Source of the DNA: Stenotrophomonas maltophilia
GTDB lineage: Bacteria > Pseudomonadota > Gammaproteobacteria > Xanthomonadales > Xanthomonadaceae
Direction: 5' to 3'
Length of the DNA: 64,000 nucleotides
Assembly (NCBI GenBank): GCA_009912235.1
Contig: WNDS01000002.1
Coordinates: forward strand, 434,001 to 498,000
In this document: in pieces, positions 20,210 through 28,470 of the stretch
Position numbering within the stretch: position 1 is the first letter of the stretch
Layout of the letters: each line of letters starts with the position of its first letter
Notes under the pieces: generated by a model
The model's input: the letters and a program-made list of their open reading frames with translations, nothing else
The model's database searches: none
What the model was told of the DNA's origin: nothing
Translations under genes and position numbers: made by a program

Positions 20210-20319
20210 GCGCAACTCTGTCTGGGTCTGCCCGCGGGCAGAGGGTTGGGGCGGGTTGTCGCCCGACGGGGACACGGCCATCATGTCGGCATCCCAAGGT
20301 GGCGCATTATCCGGAGATC

Positions 20320-20862
20320 ATGCTCAACACGCCAGTTCTGCCCGGCCTGCGCCGCGCCTGTTCCGCTGCCGTCCTGCTGGTGCTGACCGGGGTGCTGGCC
20401 GCCTGCGGCGGTGGCAAGGCCACCCGCCCGGCAGCGCCGCCGCCCACCACCACGGTCTGGCCGAGCACCGTTCCGGAGAACCCGCAGGCCGCCAACGCGG
20501 TGCTGATGCGCGCCATCAGCCTGGTCGGCACGCCCTACCGTTACGGCGGCAACACGCCCGATTCCGGATTCGACTGCAGCGGACTGGTGGCCTACGTCTA
20601 TCGCGAAATGCTCGATCTGCGCCTGCCCCGCACCTCGCGCGACCTGGCGGCGGTACAGGGGCCGAAGATCGACCCGAAGCGGCTGGCCACCGGTGACCTG
20701 GTGTTCTTCGGCAGCCGTGGCAACGTCACCCACGTGGGCATCTACGTTGGCGAAGGCCGCTTCGTGCGCGCCCCGAGCACCGGCGGCACCGTGCGCCTGG
20801 ATTCACTCAGCGGCCCCTACTGGAAGGACCACTACACGGGAGCGAAACGCGTCCTTCGCTAA
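20320..20862 (+). CDS. NlpC/P60 (C40) cell-wall hydrolase lipoprotein
   Basis: This 180-residue lipoprotein has a lipobox ending LAAC at Cys29 and an NlpC/P60 domain that cleaves the D-Glu to diaminopimelate bond of peptidoglycan stems. The catalytic Cys86 is in FDCSG and His138 in THVGIYVGEGRF; the typical YRYGGNTPDSG precedes the Cys. The ATG at 20320 is chosen since it gives a clean lipoprotein signal. A second, larger hydrolase of the same family lies just downstream, 97 bases away, with its own regulatory region. The pair may act together in wall remodelling. Confidence 0.93.
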   Translation: MLNTPVLPGLRRACSAAVLLVLTGVLAACGGGKATRPAAPPPTTTVWPSTVPENPQAANAVLMRAISLVGTPYRYGGNTPDSGFDCSGLVAYVYREMLDLRLPRTSRDLAAVQGPKIDPKRLATGDLVFFGSRGNVTHVGIYVGEGRFVRAPSTGGTVRLDSLSGPYWKDHYTGAKRVLR

Positions 20863-20885
20863 GCTGAACAGGGTCAATGTCCAAA

Positions 20886-20905
20886 AATGTGACGCGAATC
20901 ACATT
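20886..20905 (+). promoter_or_regulatory. CRP/Clp-type operator
   Basis: The sequence contains TGTGA-N6-TCACA at 20888-20903 with matching AA/TT flanks, a perfect match to the CRP consensus. In Xanthomonadaceae the CRP homologue is Clp, which responds to c-di-GMP. It lies in an AT-rich gap about 55 bases before the next gene, with TATAAC and ATTTTTAAC stretches that could serve as promoter elements. Confidence 0.8.
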
Positions 20906-20958
20906 GCATATAACGGATTGCTAACGGAATTTTTAACTTATGCCCTTCTTTACAAGGC

Positions 20959-21777
20959 ATGATGGCCCATCGTTTTTTGACCTGTGACCACCGCGTGACG
21001 ACTGACGACCTGACGTGTGAAGGCCAGACCGCCGCTCCTCCGCGTAGGGCCCGCCCCCTGCTCCTTGGCGTGGCGCTGTTCCTGACCAGCCTGCCGGCGT
21101 GGTCGCAGACCGTTCTCCGCACCGCTGACGCACCGGCCACGCCGGTGGCCGATGCCCAGGCTGCCGGCACCGCCGCCAAGCCGGTAGCCAAGGCCGAAGC
21201 ACCGCAGCGCAGCCGTGTTGATGCCGCCGCCAGCGCCACGCTAGCTGCTCTGCTGCCGCACCTGGCCTCGAACGACAGCATTCCGCTGATGGACCGCTCG
21301 GCCATGGTGGCCGGCGACCTGAACCGCCTGCTGGCCAACTACGACACGAGCGCTGCGGCAACCGGCGCCGTGGTCGGCGATGCCGCCGACAACGGCAAGG
21401 TGCAGTCGCTGCTGCGCCGTGCCATGGCCCTGCTGGGCACCCCGTACCGCTGGGGTGGCACCAACCCGGACAACGGGTTCGACTGCAGCGGCCTGGTCAG
21501 CTACGTGTTCCGCACCGCCTTGGGCATCGAACTGCCGCGCGTCTCGCGCGAAATGGCCCACGACGGCAACGCCGAACTGATCAACGACCGCAATGCCCTG
21601 GCCGCTGGCGATCTGGTCTTCTTCGGCCGCAAGGGCCGCGTGGACCACGTCGGCATCTATGTGGGCGAAGGCCGCTTCCTGCACGCACCGAGCAGCGGCA
21701 AGGATGTCCGTGTGGACACCCTGCTGACTGGCTACTGGGGCAACAAGTTCATGCAGGCCCGCCGCATCGACCTCTGA
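20959..21777 (+). CDS. NlpC/P60 (C40) cell-wall hydrolase, secreted
   Basis: This is a peptidoglycan endopeptidase of 272 residues. Residues ~30-50 form a signal segment ending LPAWSQ. A linker of about 100 residues rich in Ala and Asp follows. The C-terminal NlpC/P60 domain has YRWGGTNPDNG, catalytic Cys176 in FDCSG and His230 in DHVGIYVGEGRF. It is closely related to the upstream lipoprotein. The ATG at 20959 is followed at once by a second ATG, either of which could be used. A perfect Clp/CRP-type site lies upstream, suggesting control by Clp independent of the upstream gene. A terminator follows. Confidence 0.93.
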   Translation: MMAHRFLTCDHRVTTDDLTCEGQTAAPPRRARPLLLGVALFLTSLPAWSQTVLRTADAPATPVADAQAAGTAAKPVAKAEAPQRSRVDAAASATLAALLPHLASNDSIPLMDRSAMVAGDLNRLLANYDTSAAATGAVVGDAADNGKVQSLLRRAMALLGTPYRWGGTNPDNGFDCSGLVSYVFRTALGIELPRVSREMAHDGNAELINDRNALAAGDLVFFGRKGRVDHVGIYVGEGRFLHAPSSGKDVRVDTLLTGYWGNKFMQARRIDL

Positions 21778-21815
21778 AGAACACCGGGCGCGGGGCAACC
21801 CGCCGCACCGTCACG

Positions 21816-21843
21816 AAAGCCGCTGCCCTGCAGCGGCTTTTTT
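21816..21843 (+). terminator. Rho-independent terminator after NlpC/P60 gene
   Basis: A 10-bp stem, AAAGCCGCTG/CAGCGGCTTT, with a 5-base loop is followed by TTT. Confidence 0.9.
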
Positions 21844-22046
21844 GTTGCCTGTAGGCCGGCAGGACGGCGGCTGACGAGCCCGGGCATATGCCCGCCGCGC
21901 CGGCGCCGGGGCAACATGCCCTCCCTCTACCTGCCAACGAGGGGCGGGCAGCGCGCTGCCGTCCGGGGGATGCCTAGCCACACGGCCGCCCCCCGCCCAG
22001 GTACCGGGATGTGCAGCGACAGCGGTAGCACCCCGCCCCACCTGTG
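21844..22046. other. Gene-free spacer between convergent terminators
   Basis: This 200-base GC-rich stretch lies between the terminators of two convergent genes. It contains several short dyads but no open frame with coding character. Confidence 0.6.
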
Positions 22047-22076
22047 AAAACGGCCCGCCAGGACTGGCGGGCCGTT
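22047..22076 (-). terminator. Terminator of the dicarboxylate symporter gene
   Basis: A 12-bp perfect stem, AACGGCCCGCCA/TGGCGGGCCGTT, with a 4-base loop is followed on the minus strand by TTTT. Confidence 0.88.
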
Positions 22077-22096
22077 GCAGACAGCGCGCAGCGGCA

Positions 22097-23431
22097 TCAG
22101 CCGCGCGGCGGGCTCGGGTCCGGGTCGTCCACGCCGAGGTTGGTGGCCGGGTTGTCGTAGACCTTCTGGTCCAGCAGCCCGGTTTCCTTGGCCACCAGTA
22201 CCGGCACCACCATCTGGCCGGTCACGTTGGTCATGGTGCGCATCATGTCCGGGATGCGGTCGATCGCGTAAAGGTAGCCGATGGTTTCCAGCGGCAGGTT
22301 GGCTGCGCTCAGCATCACCGTGGCCATGATCACCGCCGTGCCCGGCACGCCGGCGGTGTCGAAGCTGCCCAGCACCGAGGCGATCAGCACCACCACGTAC
22401 TGTTCCGGGCTCATCGGCACGCCGCTGTACTGTGAAATGAACACCGCACACAGCGCCGGGTAGATCGCGCCGCAGCCGTCCATCTTGATGCTCGCCCCCA
22501 GCGGCGCGGCGAACGAGGCATAGTCCTTGTTCACGCCCAGGTTGTGGGTGATCGAACGCAGCGCCACCGGCATGGCGGCGAAGCTGGAGGAACTGACGAA
22601 GGCCACCTGCATGCCCGGCGCAGCGCCATGGAAGAACTTCAGCGGGTTCAGGCCGTGCGACAGCAGCAGCGCGCTGTAGACCACCACGATGTGCAGGGCG
22701 CAGGCCACGTACAGGGCCAGCACGAAGTTGCCCAGCGGCAGCAGTTTCTCGAAGCCGTAGCTGCCCGCCAGCCCGGCGATCAGGCCGAAGGTGCCGATCG
22801 GGGTGACTTCCAGCACGAAGCGGGTCACCTGGATCATGATATCGCTCATCTGGCCGACCAGCTTGCGCGCTTCGGTCACCTTCTCGCCCAGCTTGACGAT
22901 GGCAAAGCCGACCAGACCGGCGAAGAAGATCACCGGCAGGATCGACCCGCGCCCGGCCGCCAGCACGTGCTCGCCGGCCGCATTGACCTTGGTGCCGATG
23001 CCCGACAGCGCGTAGAAGACGTTGGCCGGCACCACGTCCAGCAGCACTTGCACCACGCTGGGCACTTGGCGCGGCACGTAGGTGCTGGACATCGACAACT
23101 GCAGGCCACCTGCACCAGGCTGCAGCACGGTGCCCACGCCCAGGCCGATGCAGACCGCCAGCGCCGCGGTGATGATGAACCACAGGAAGGTGCGCCCGGT
23201 CAGGGCCGCCACGGACTTCTGCCCGTGCAGCGAGGAAATCGGGTTGATGACCGCGAAGAACACCAGCGGTACCGCGATCATCTTGATCAGGGTGACGTAG
23301 AGGTCACCGAGCGGACCGAACCAGGTTTCCGCGGCCGGGCCGAGCGCCCAACCGGCAAGCGCACCAAGCACGAAGCCGCCAACGACGCGTTTCCAGAACG
23401 GAATCCGCAGCCAGGCTGAGACCAGGGTCAT
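22097..23431 (-). CDS. Dicarboxylate/amino acid:cation symporter (DAACS, GltP/DctA type)
   Basis: This inner-membrane secondary transporter takes up glutamate, aspartate or C4-dicarboxylates with protons or sodium. It has 444 residues and family motifs in order: YVTLIKMIAVPLVFFAVI, FFAGLVGFAI, the serine-rich hairpin AFVSSSSFAAMP, MDGCGAIYPALCAVFISQY, and the second hairpin DTAGVPGTAVIMATVML. The conserved TM8 segment reads DRIPDMMRTMTNVTGQM. The Thr in NVTG, where some members have another residue, does not allow a choice between glutamate and dicarboxylate. It is monocistronic, with a gap to the divergent phosphatase gene. Confidence 0.92.
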   Translation of the reverse strand: MTLVSAWLRIPFWKRVVGGFVLGALAGWALGPAAETWFGPLGDLYVTLIKMIAVPLVFFAVINPISSLHGQKSVAALTGRTFLWFIITAALAVCIGLGVGTVLQPGAGGLQLSMSSTYVPRQVPSVVQVLLDVVPANVFYALSGIGTKVNAAGEHVLAAGRGSILPVIFFAGLVGFAIVKLGEKVTEARKLVGQMSDIMIQVTRFVLEVTPIGTFGLIAGLAGSYGFEKLLPLGNFVLALYVACALHIVVVYSALLLSHGLNPLKFFHGAAPGMQVAFVSSSSFAAMPVALRSITHNLGVNKDYASFAAPLGASIKMDGCGAIYPALCAVFISQYSGVPMSPEQYVVVLIASVLGSFDTAGVPGTAVIMATVMLSAANLPLETIGYLYAIDRIPDMMRTMTNVTGQMVVPVLVAKETGLLDQKVYDNPATNLGVDDPDPSPPRG

Positions 23432-23585
23432 GAGCCATCCAGGGGAGTTGCAGGAGATGCAGGCACCTTAGCCCATGCCCGGCACCGGAACGACCACCGG
23501 TGGAACAAAACTGTGTGTCATCGGCGTGCCTTGCTGGGATTGGCATAATGAACGCCCCGTTTTGCTTTGTGAGAACCCGACGACC

Positions 23586-25289
23586 ATGCGCCGTTCCGTC
23601 TCTCTGCTGGCCGCCTGCGCCACGACCCTGCTGCTGGGCGCCTGCGCCAACACATCCACCCCTGCCGCCGCACCGGCCGGCCTGAAGGTCGCGGTCGACC
23701 CGGTCGCGCACCCGGCCGGCGAGACCCCGCAGTGGTGGTACCGCAGCGGTGCCGCCCAGGCGGCGGCCAACGGCGCGATGGCCGGCAAGGCCAAGAACGT
23801 CATCCTGTTCCTGGGTGACGGCATGAGCCTGACCACCGTGGCTGCCGCGCGCATCTACGAAGGCCAGCAGAAGGGCAGCGCCGGCGAAGAGAACCTGCTG
23901 TCGTGGGAGCGCTTCCCGGCCACCGCCTTCAGCAAGACCTACAACACCGATTCGCAGACGCCCGATTCGGCCGGCACGATGACCGCCATCACCACCGGTG
24001 TGAAGACCCACATGGGGGCCATCGGCGTCAGCGCCGGCACCCACAGCAACTGCGCCGACAGCTTGAACAAGGGCCTGCTGACCTGGCTGCAGCTGGCCGA
24101 CAGCGCCGGCATGGCCGCCGGCATCGTGTCGACCGCGCGCCTGACCCACGCCACCCCGGCGGCGACCTACGCGCATTCGCCGGAGCGCAATTGGGAAAAC
24201 TACTCCGACCTGCCCGAGGCCGCCAAGGCCGCCGGCTGCCAGGACATCGCCCAGCAGCTGCTGTCCACCTCGCGCTACGGCCGTGGCCCGCTGGTCGCCC
24301 TCGGCGGCGGCCGCGCCCAGTTCACCACCGTGGAAGAGCGTGACCCGGAATACGACGACAAGGTCGGCCAGCGCCTGGACGGCCGCAGCCTGGTGCAGGA
24401 ATGGCAGCAGGCGCACCCGCAGGGCGCCTACGTCTGGAACGCCCGGCAACTGCAGGCCGCCGCAGGCGCGCCGGCCCTGCTGGGCCTGTTCGAGCCGGAC
24501 CACATGCAGTACGAACATGACCGGGCCCAGGATCCGGCCGGTGAGCCGAGCCTGGCCGAGCTGACCCGCGCGGCCATCACCACCCTGTCCAAGGGCAAGG
24601 ACGGCTTCGTGCTGATGGTGGAAGGCGCCCGCCTCGACCACGCCAACCACAGCGGCAATGCCTTCCGCGCACTGACCGATATCGTGGCGATGTCCGACGC
24701 GGTGCGTACCGCCGCTGAAATGACCTCGGCCGAGGACACCCTGATCATCGTCACCGCAGACCACTCGCACACGCTGAACTTCGTCGGCTACCCGGCGCGT
24801 GGCAACCCGATCCTGGGCAAGGTGAAGGACAAGGGTGGTGAAGACGGCACCGGCGCGCTGGACCTGGCCCGTGACGGCCTGGGCCTGCCCTACACCACGC
24901 TGAGCTACGCCAACGGCCCCGGCTACACCGGTGCCACCAACCAGCAGCCGGCCGGTGCCAAGCACTACCCGCATGGCCCGAGCAGCTTCGACCCGGTGGC
25001 CGGCCGCCCCGACCTGACCCACGTGGACACCGAGAACCCGGACTACATGCAGGAAGCGCTGGTGCCGATGAAGGGCGAATCGCACGGCGGCGAAGACGTG
25101 GGCATCTGGGCACGCGGCCCGGGCAGCAAGGCGATCCGCGGCACGCTGGAACAGAACGCGATCTACCACATGGTGGTGCAGGCCACCCCGCGCCTGCGCG
25201 AGCGCCTGTGCCAGGCCGGTACCTGCGATGCCAACGGCGTGCCGGTGGAACTGCCGGCACCGGCCCGCTTCGAACGCAAGGCCGAATGA
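23586..25289 (+). CDS. Alkaline phosphatase, lipoprotein form
   Basis: This periplasmic phosphomonoesterase of the PhoA superfamily has 567 residues. The start is the ATG at 23586, which gives a lipoprotein signal with LLGAC; frames upstream lack one. Metal and catalytic motifs are LFLGDGMSLTTV (first Asp), DSAGTMTAITTGVKT (nucleophile Ser128), MVEGARLDHANHSGN, VTADHSH, and GESHGGEDV near the C-terminus. Together these give the two-zinc, one-magnesium site. The role is phosphate scavenging. No Pho box could be identified confidently. A hairpin terminator separates it from tilS. Confidence 0.92.
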   Translation: MRRSVSLLAACATTLLLGACANTSTPAAAPAGLKVAVDPVAHPAGETPQWWYRSGAAQAAANGAMAGKAKNVILFLGDGMSLTTVAAARIYEGQQKGSAGEENLLSWERFPATAFSKTYNTDSQTPDSAGTMTAITTGVKTHMGAIGVSAGTHSNCADSLNKGLLTWLQLADSAGMAAGIVSTARLTHATPAATYAHSPERNWENYSDLPEAAKAAGCQDIAQQLLSTSRYGRGPLVALGGGRAQFTTVEERDPEYDDKVGQRLDGRSLVQEWQQAHPQGAYVWNARQLQAAAGAPALLGLFEPDHMQYEHDRAQDPAGEPSLAELTRAAITTLSKGKDGFVLMVEGARLDHANHSGNAFRALTDIVAMSDAVRTAAEMTSAEDTLIIVTADHSHTLNFVGYPARGNPILGKVKDKGGEDGTGALDLARDGLGLPYTTLSYANGPGYTGATNQQPAGAKHYPHGPSSFDPVAGRPDLTHVDTENPDYMQEALVPMKGESHGGEDVGIWARGPGSKAIRGTLEQNAIYHMVVQATPRLRERLCQAGTCDANGVPVELPAPARFERKAE

Positions 25290-25326
25290 CCGGCGCAGCC
25301 CTGGGCTGCACTGGAGCATGACGACG

Positions 25327-25353
25327 ACGGCGGCCATACTGGTCGCCGTTTTT
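25327..25353 (+). terminator. Terminator between phosphatase and tilS
   Basis: ACGGCG and CGCCGT arms enclose an 11-base loop, with TTTTT after the second arm. Confidence 0.65.
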
Positions 25354-25368
25354 CGTTGCCGTGCCCGC

Positions 25369-26664
25369 ATGCCGATGGTTCCGCCCTTCCCCGCCCCCGC
25401 CGCGCTCGATGCTCCATTGCTGGTCGGCTACAGCGGTGGCCTGGATTCGAGCGTGCTGCTGCACTGGCTGTGGCAGGCGGCGCAGGCCACGGGTACCCGC
25501 GTGCGCGCCGTGCATGTCCACCACGGCCTGCAGCCCGGTGCCGAAGCCTGGGTCGCGCATTGCCAGCAGCAGTGCGATGCCCTCGGCGTGGCGCTGGCCG
25601 TGCACCGGGTGCAGGTCGACCCGGGCAACGGGCTGGGCCTGGAAGGCGCCGCACGCCAGGCCCGCCGTGCCGCGTTCGCCACTGAACTGCGGCCCGGCGA
25701 AACCCTGGTGCTGGCACAGCACCAGGACGACCAGGCCGAGACCTTCCTGCTGCATGCGCTGCGCGGCTCCGGCGTGGATGGCCTGGCCGCCATGCCGGCC
25801 GAAGGCACGCTGCACGGCCACCGGCTGTGGCGCCCGCTGCTGGCAACCCCGCGCAGCGCGCTCCAGGCCTACGCCAGCGCGCACGGCCTGGACTGGATCG
25901 AAGACCCCAGCAATGCCGAGGAAGGCGCCGACCGCAACTTCCTGCGCCTGCAGGTGCTGCCGCTGCTGCGCCAGCGCTGGCCGCACGCCGCCGCTGCACT
26001 GGCCAGCAGCGCCGGCCACTGCACCACCACGCGCGCGTTGCTGGACGAGGAAGACCGCGAACTGCTGGCGCACGTGGAGGCCGCACCACGAGTGCTTTCA
26101 CTGGAGCTGCTCGGCCAGATCGCACCGGCGCGTGCCGCACGCGTGTTGCGCGCCTGGGTGGCCGGGCATGGCGCTGCACCGCTGCCTGCACGCGTGCTGC
26201 AGCAGCTGCAGCAGGAAGTGCTGCTGGCCGACCCCGACCGCCAGGCGCAGGTGCGCTGGCAGGCCCACGCCATCCGCCGCTGGCGCAGCCACGCCTACCT
26301 GCTGCCTGCGGCCCTGCCCGCGTTGCCGGCCGGCTGGGAGGCCCGCTGGGATGGCCGCACGCCGTTGCCGCTGCCCGATGGCGGCCAGCTGTGGCTGCAG
26401 GGCGCCGATGCGCTTGCGCAGCCGGTGCAGGTGCGCGCGCGCCGCGGTGGCGAGCGCATCCAGCTGCCCGGCCGCACGCACGCGCATGCCCTGAAGGATT
26501 GCCTGCAGCGCGAACACCTGGCGCCGTGGCGGCGTGCGCAGCTGCCGTTGCTGTTCGATGCCGGCCAGCTGCTGGCCGCCGGCGACGTGGTCATCGGCGC
26601 GGCGCTGCAGGCCTGGCTCGATGCCCACGGTGCGCAGCTGCACTGGCGCCCGGGCGGCTGGTGA
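25369..26664 (+). CDS. tilS: tRNA(Ile)-lysidine synthetase TilS
   Basis: TilS modifies C34 of the CAU-anticodon tRNA-Ile to lysidine using ATP and lysine, so that AUA is read as Ile. It is essential in most bacteria. The PP-loop YSGGLDSS is at residues 21-28. HHGLQPGAEAW, GEGAARQARR-like and LAQHQDDQAETFLL blocks follow. Then come the RPLLATPRSALQAYA segment and DPSNAEEGADRNFLR, typical of the N-terminal domain. The C-terminal TilS domain ends with LFDAGQLLAAGDVVIGAAL. The ATG at 25369 is used, and a second ATG two codons later is possible. It is 431 residues, usual length, and 37 bases upstream of xseB. Confidence 0.95.
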   Translation: MPMVPPFPAPAALDAPLLVGYSGGLDSSVLLHWLWQAAQATGTRVRAVHVHHGLQPGAEAWVAHCQQQCDALGVALAVHRVQVDPGNGLGLEGAARQARRAAFATELRPGETLVLAQHQDDQAETFLLHALRGSGVDGLAAMPAEGTLHGHRLWRPLLATPRSALQAYASAHGLDWIEDPSNAEEGADRNFLRLQVLPLLRQRWPHAAAALASSAGHCTTTRALLDEEDRELLAHVEAAPRVLSLELLGQIAPARAARVLRAWVAGHGAAPLPARVLQQLQQEVLLADPDRQAQVRWQAHAIRRWRSHAYLLPAALPALPAGWEARWDGRTPLPLPDGGQLWLQGADALAQPVQVRARRGGERIQLPGRTHAHALKDCLQREHLAPWRRAQLPLLFDAGQLLAAGDVVIGAALQAWLDAHGAQLHWRPGGW

Positions 26665-26700
26665 ATTGACCCCTGCGCGCGCGCCGTCCACACTTGCCGC

Positions 26701-26961
26701 ATGGCCAAGAAGTCCCCTGAAAACGCCTTGCCGGTGGCCCAGTTCGAGCAGTCGCTCGAATCGCTGGAGCAGCTGGTCGAGCAGATGGAAACCGGTGAGC
26801 TGAGCCTGGAAGCTTCGCTCAGTGCATACGAACGCGGTGTCGGTCTGTACCGGCAGTGCCAGCAGGCCCTGGAACAGGCCGAGCTGCGCGTGCGCCTGCT
26901 CAGCGACCCGGCACGGCCGGACACCGCCGAGCCGTTCGACGCGCCCGGCCATGACGGCTGA
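26701..26961 (+). CDS. xseB: Exodeoxyribonuclease VII small subunit
   Basis: This 86-residue helical protein binds XseA to form exonuclease VII, which degrades single-stranded DNA. The core [26 protein letters not shown] and [19 protein letters not shown] is the family consensus. The last 11 bases overlap ispA. The xseB-ispA arrangement is common in proteobacteria. No xseA is in the window. Confidence 0.96.
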   Translation: MAKKSPENALPVAQFEQSLESLEQLVEQMETGELSLEASLSAYERGVGLYRQCQQALEQAELRVRLLSDPARPDTAEPFDAPGHDG

Positions 26962-27829
26962 AGGCACGTTCGCCCGCTGGCGCGACCGAATCGAAAGCCA
27001 GCTCGACGCCGCCCTGCCATCCCCTGCCGAAACGCCGCTGAAGCTGCACCAGGCCATGCGCTATTCGGTGCTGGACGGTGGCAAGCGCATGCGCCCGCTG
27101 CTGGTCTACGCCAGTGGCCAGCTGTTTGGCGCCGACATGGCACAGCTGGACGCACCGGCCATGGCGGTGGAGCTGATCCACGCCTATTCGCTGGTGCATG
27201 ACGACCTGCCGGCGATGGACGACGACGCCCTGCGCCGTGGCAAGCCCACCACCCATGTGGCCTTCGACGAGGCCACGGCGATCCTCGCTGGCGATGCGCT
27301 GCAGTCGCGCGCGTTTGGCCTGCTGGCCGATGCGGCACTGCCGGCCACCCTGCGCGCGGCCTGCCTGCAGACGCTGGCACAGGCGGCCGGCGCGGCCGGC
27401 ATGTGCGGCGGCCAGGCGCTGGACAACGACGCTACCGGGCAGCAGCAGTCGCTGCAGGCCCTGACCCGGATGCACGCATTGAAGACCGGCGCGCTGATCC
27501 GTGCGGCGGTACGCATGGGCGCACTGTGTGGCCAGGCGCCCGAGCCGGTGCTGGCCGAACTGGACGCGTTCGCCGATGCGCTGGGCCTGGCCTTCCAGGT
27601 GCGCGATGACATCCTCGACGTGGAAGCCAGTTCCGAACAGCTCGGCAAGACCGCCGGCAAGGACCAGGCGCAGGACAAGTCCACTTTCCCCGCCCTGCTC
27701 GGCATGGACGGCGCCAAGGCGCACCTGCAGGCATTGTCGGCACGCATGCAGCAGGCGCTGGCCGGCTACGGCGAAGAAGCCGATGCACTGCGGGCGCTGG
27801 CACGGATGGCGGTGGAGCGCGACCACTGA
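26951..27829 (+). CDS. ispA: Farnesyl diphosphate synthase (polyprenyl synthetase)
   Basis: IspA condenses isopentenyl and dimethylallyl diphosphates to farnesyl diphosphate, the precursor of quinones and undecaprenyl phosphate. It has 292 residues. The chain starts with [19 protein letters not shown]. The first Asp-rich motif, [14 protein letters not shown], is at residues 84-97, and the second, [20 protein letters not shown], begins at ~219. The ATG at 26951 lies inside the end of xseB, giving translational coupling. The dxs gene often found next is absent here; the following gene is convergent, with a shared terminator. Confidence 0.96.
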   Translation: MTAEGTFARWRDRIESQLDAALPSPAETPLKLHQAMRYSVLDGGKRMRPLLVYASGQLFGADMAQLDAPAMAVELIHAYSLVHDDLPAMDDDALRRGKPTTHVAFDEATAILAGDALQSRAFGLLADAALPATLRAACLQTLAQAAGAAGMCGGQALDNDATGQQQSLQALTRMHALKTGALIRAAVRMGALCGQAPEPVLAELDAFADALGLAFQVRDDILDVEASSEQLGKTAGKDQAQDKSTFPALLGMDGAKAHLQALSARMQQALAGYGEEADALRALARMAVERDH

Positions 27830-27873
27830 GCGCTGCCGTGGCGGCCGCCGCCGGCCGCTGAACGCAGATGCAG

Positions 27874-27898
27874 AAACGCCCGGCATGACCGGGCGTTC
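27874..27898. terminator. Bidirectional terminator between ispA and DUF4870 gene
   Basis: A 9-bp perfect stem, AACGCCCGG/CCGGGCGTT, with a 5-base loop lies between two convergent genes. Confidence 0.8.
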
Positions 27899-27922
27899 TG
27901 CTGTTGCGCGCTGCTGGCCGGG

Positions 27923-28354
27923 TTACTTCACCAGCCGCAGGTTGAACGGGTAACGGTAGGGCTCGCCAGCATTGGTTTTCACCGCCGCCAGGATGCACAG
28001 CACCAGCACGGCGATGCCGATGATGATGCTCAGCGGCAGCGTGACGAAGATACCGAGACCGAAGGTGACCACCGTCAGCACGGTCAGCACGGTCAGCACC
28101 AGGAAGATGATCGAGATCAGGATGCCGAAGTTCAGCGCTTCCTTGGCCTGGTCGGCCGCGTAGGGCATCGTGTCCTTCTTCACCAGCCAGATGATCAGCG
28201 GGCCGATGAAGTAGCCCCAGGCGCCAAACATCGAGGTCAGCACGCCCCCGAGCAGGATCGACAGGTGGGCCAGCAGCGCCCACTGGCGCTCGTCGGCCGA
28301 GGGACCCGCCGGAACCTGCGGCGGCGGAGGGGTGACGGTGTCGAATTCGCTCAC
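27923..28354 (-). CDS. DUF4870 small membrane protein
   Basis: This 143-residue protein has a Pro-rich N-terminus, then DERQWALLAHLSILLGG and PLIIWLVKKDTMPYAADQAKEALNF, which identify the DUF4870 (Tic20-like fold) family. Four hydrophobic segments are visible. The third contains a tandem LTV repeat (LTVLTVLTV) encoded by three 9-base units. The function is unknown. It is a single gene, convergent with ispA. Confidence 0.9.
   Translation of the reverse strand: MSEFDTVTPPPPQVPAGPSADERQWALLAHLSILLGGVLTSMFGAWGYFIGPLIIWLVKKDTMPYAADQAKEALNFGILISIIFLVLTVLTVLTVVTFGLGIFVTLPLSIIIGIAVLVLCILAAVKTNAGEPYRYPFNLRLVK
28071..28097 (-). repeat. Three-copy 9-base tandem repeat in DUF4870 gene
   Basis: ACGGTCAGC, with one variant copy, is repeated three times and encodes Leu-Thr-Val units inside a transmembrane segment. 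Copy number changes would keep the frame. Confidence 0.8.
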
Positions 28355-28470
28355 GGTGGAACTCCTTGTTCGTAGTGGGTGGTCTGGGCGGCCGGCTCCC
28401 CGCCGGGTCCGCCAGGCCCGTGCAGCTTACGTCATTGAAGGTTTCAATCGCGCGCCCGGCACCGGCGCCC

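Noticed and set aside
28071..28097. CRISPR-like short tandem repeats in the DUF4870 gene
   Set aside because: Three 9-base units without spacers. They encode Leu-Thr-Val in a membrane segment.
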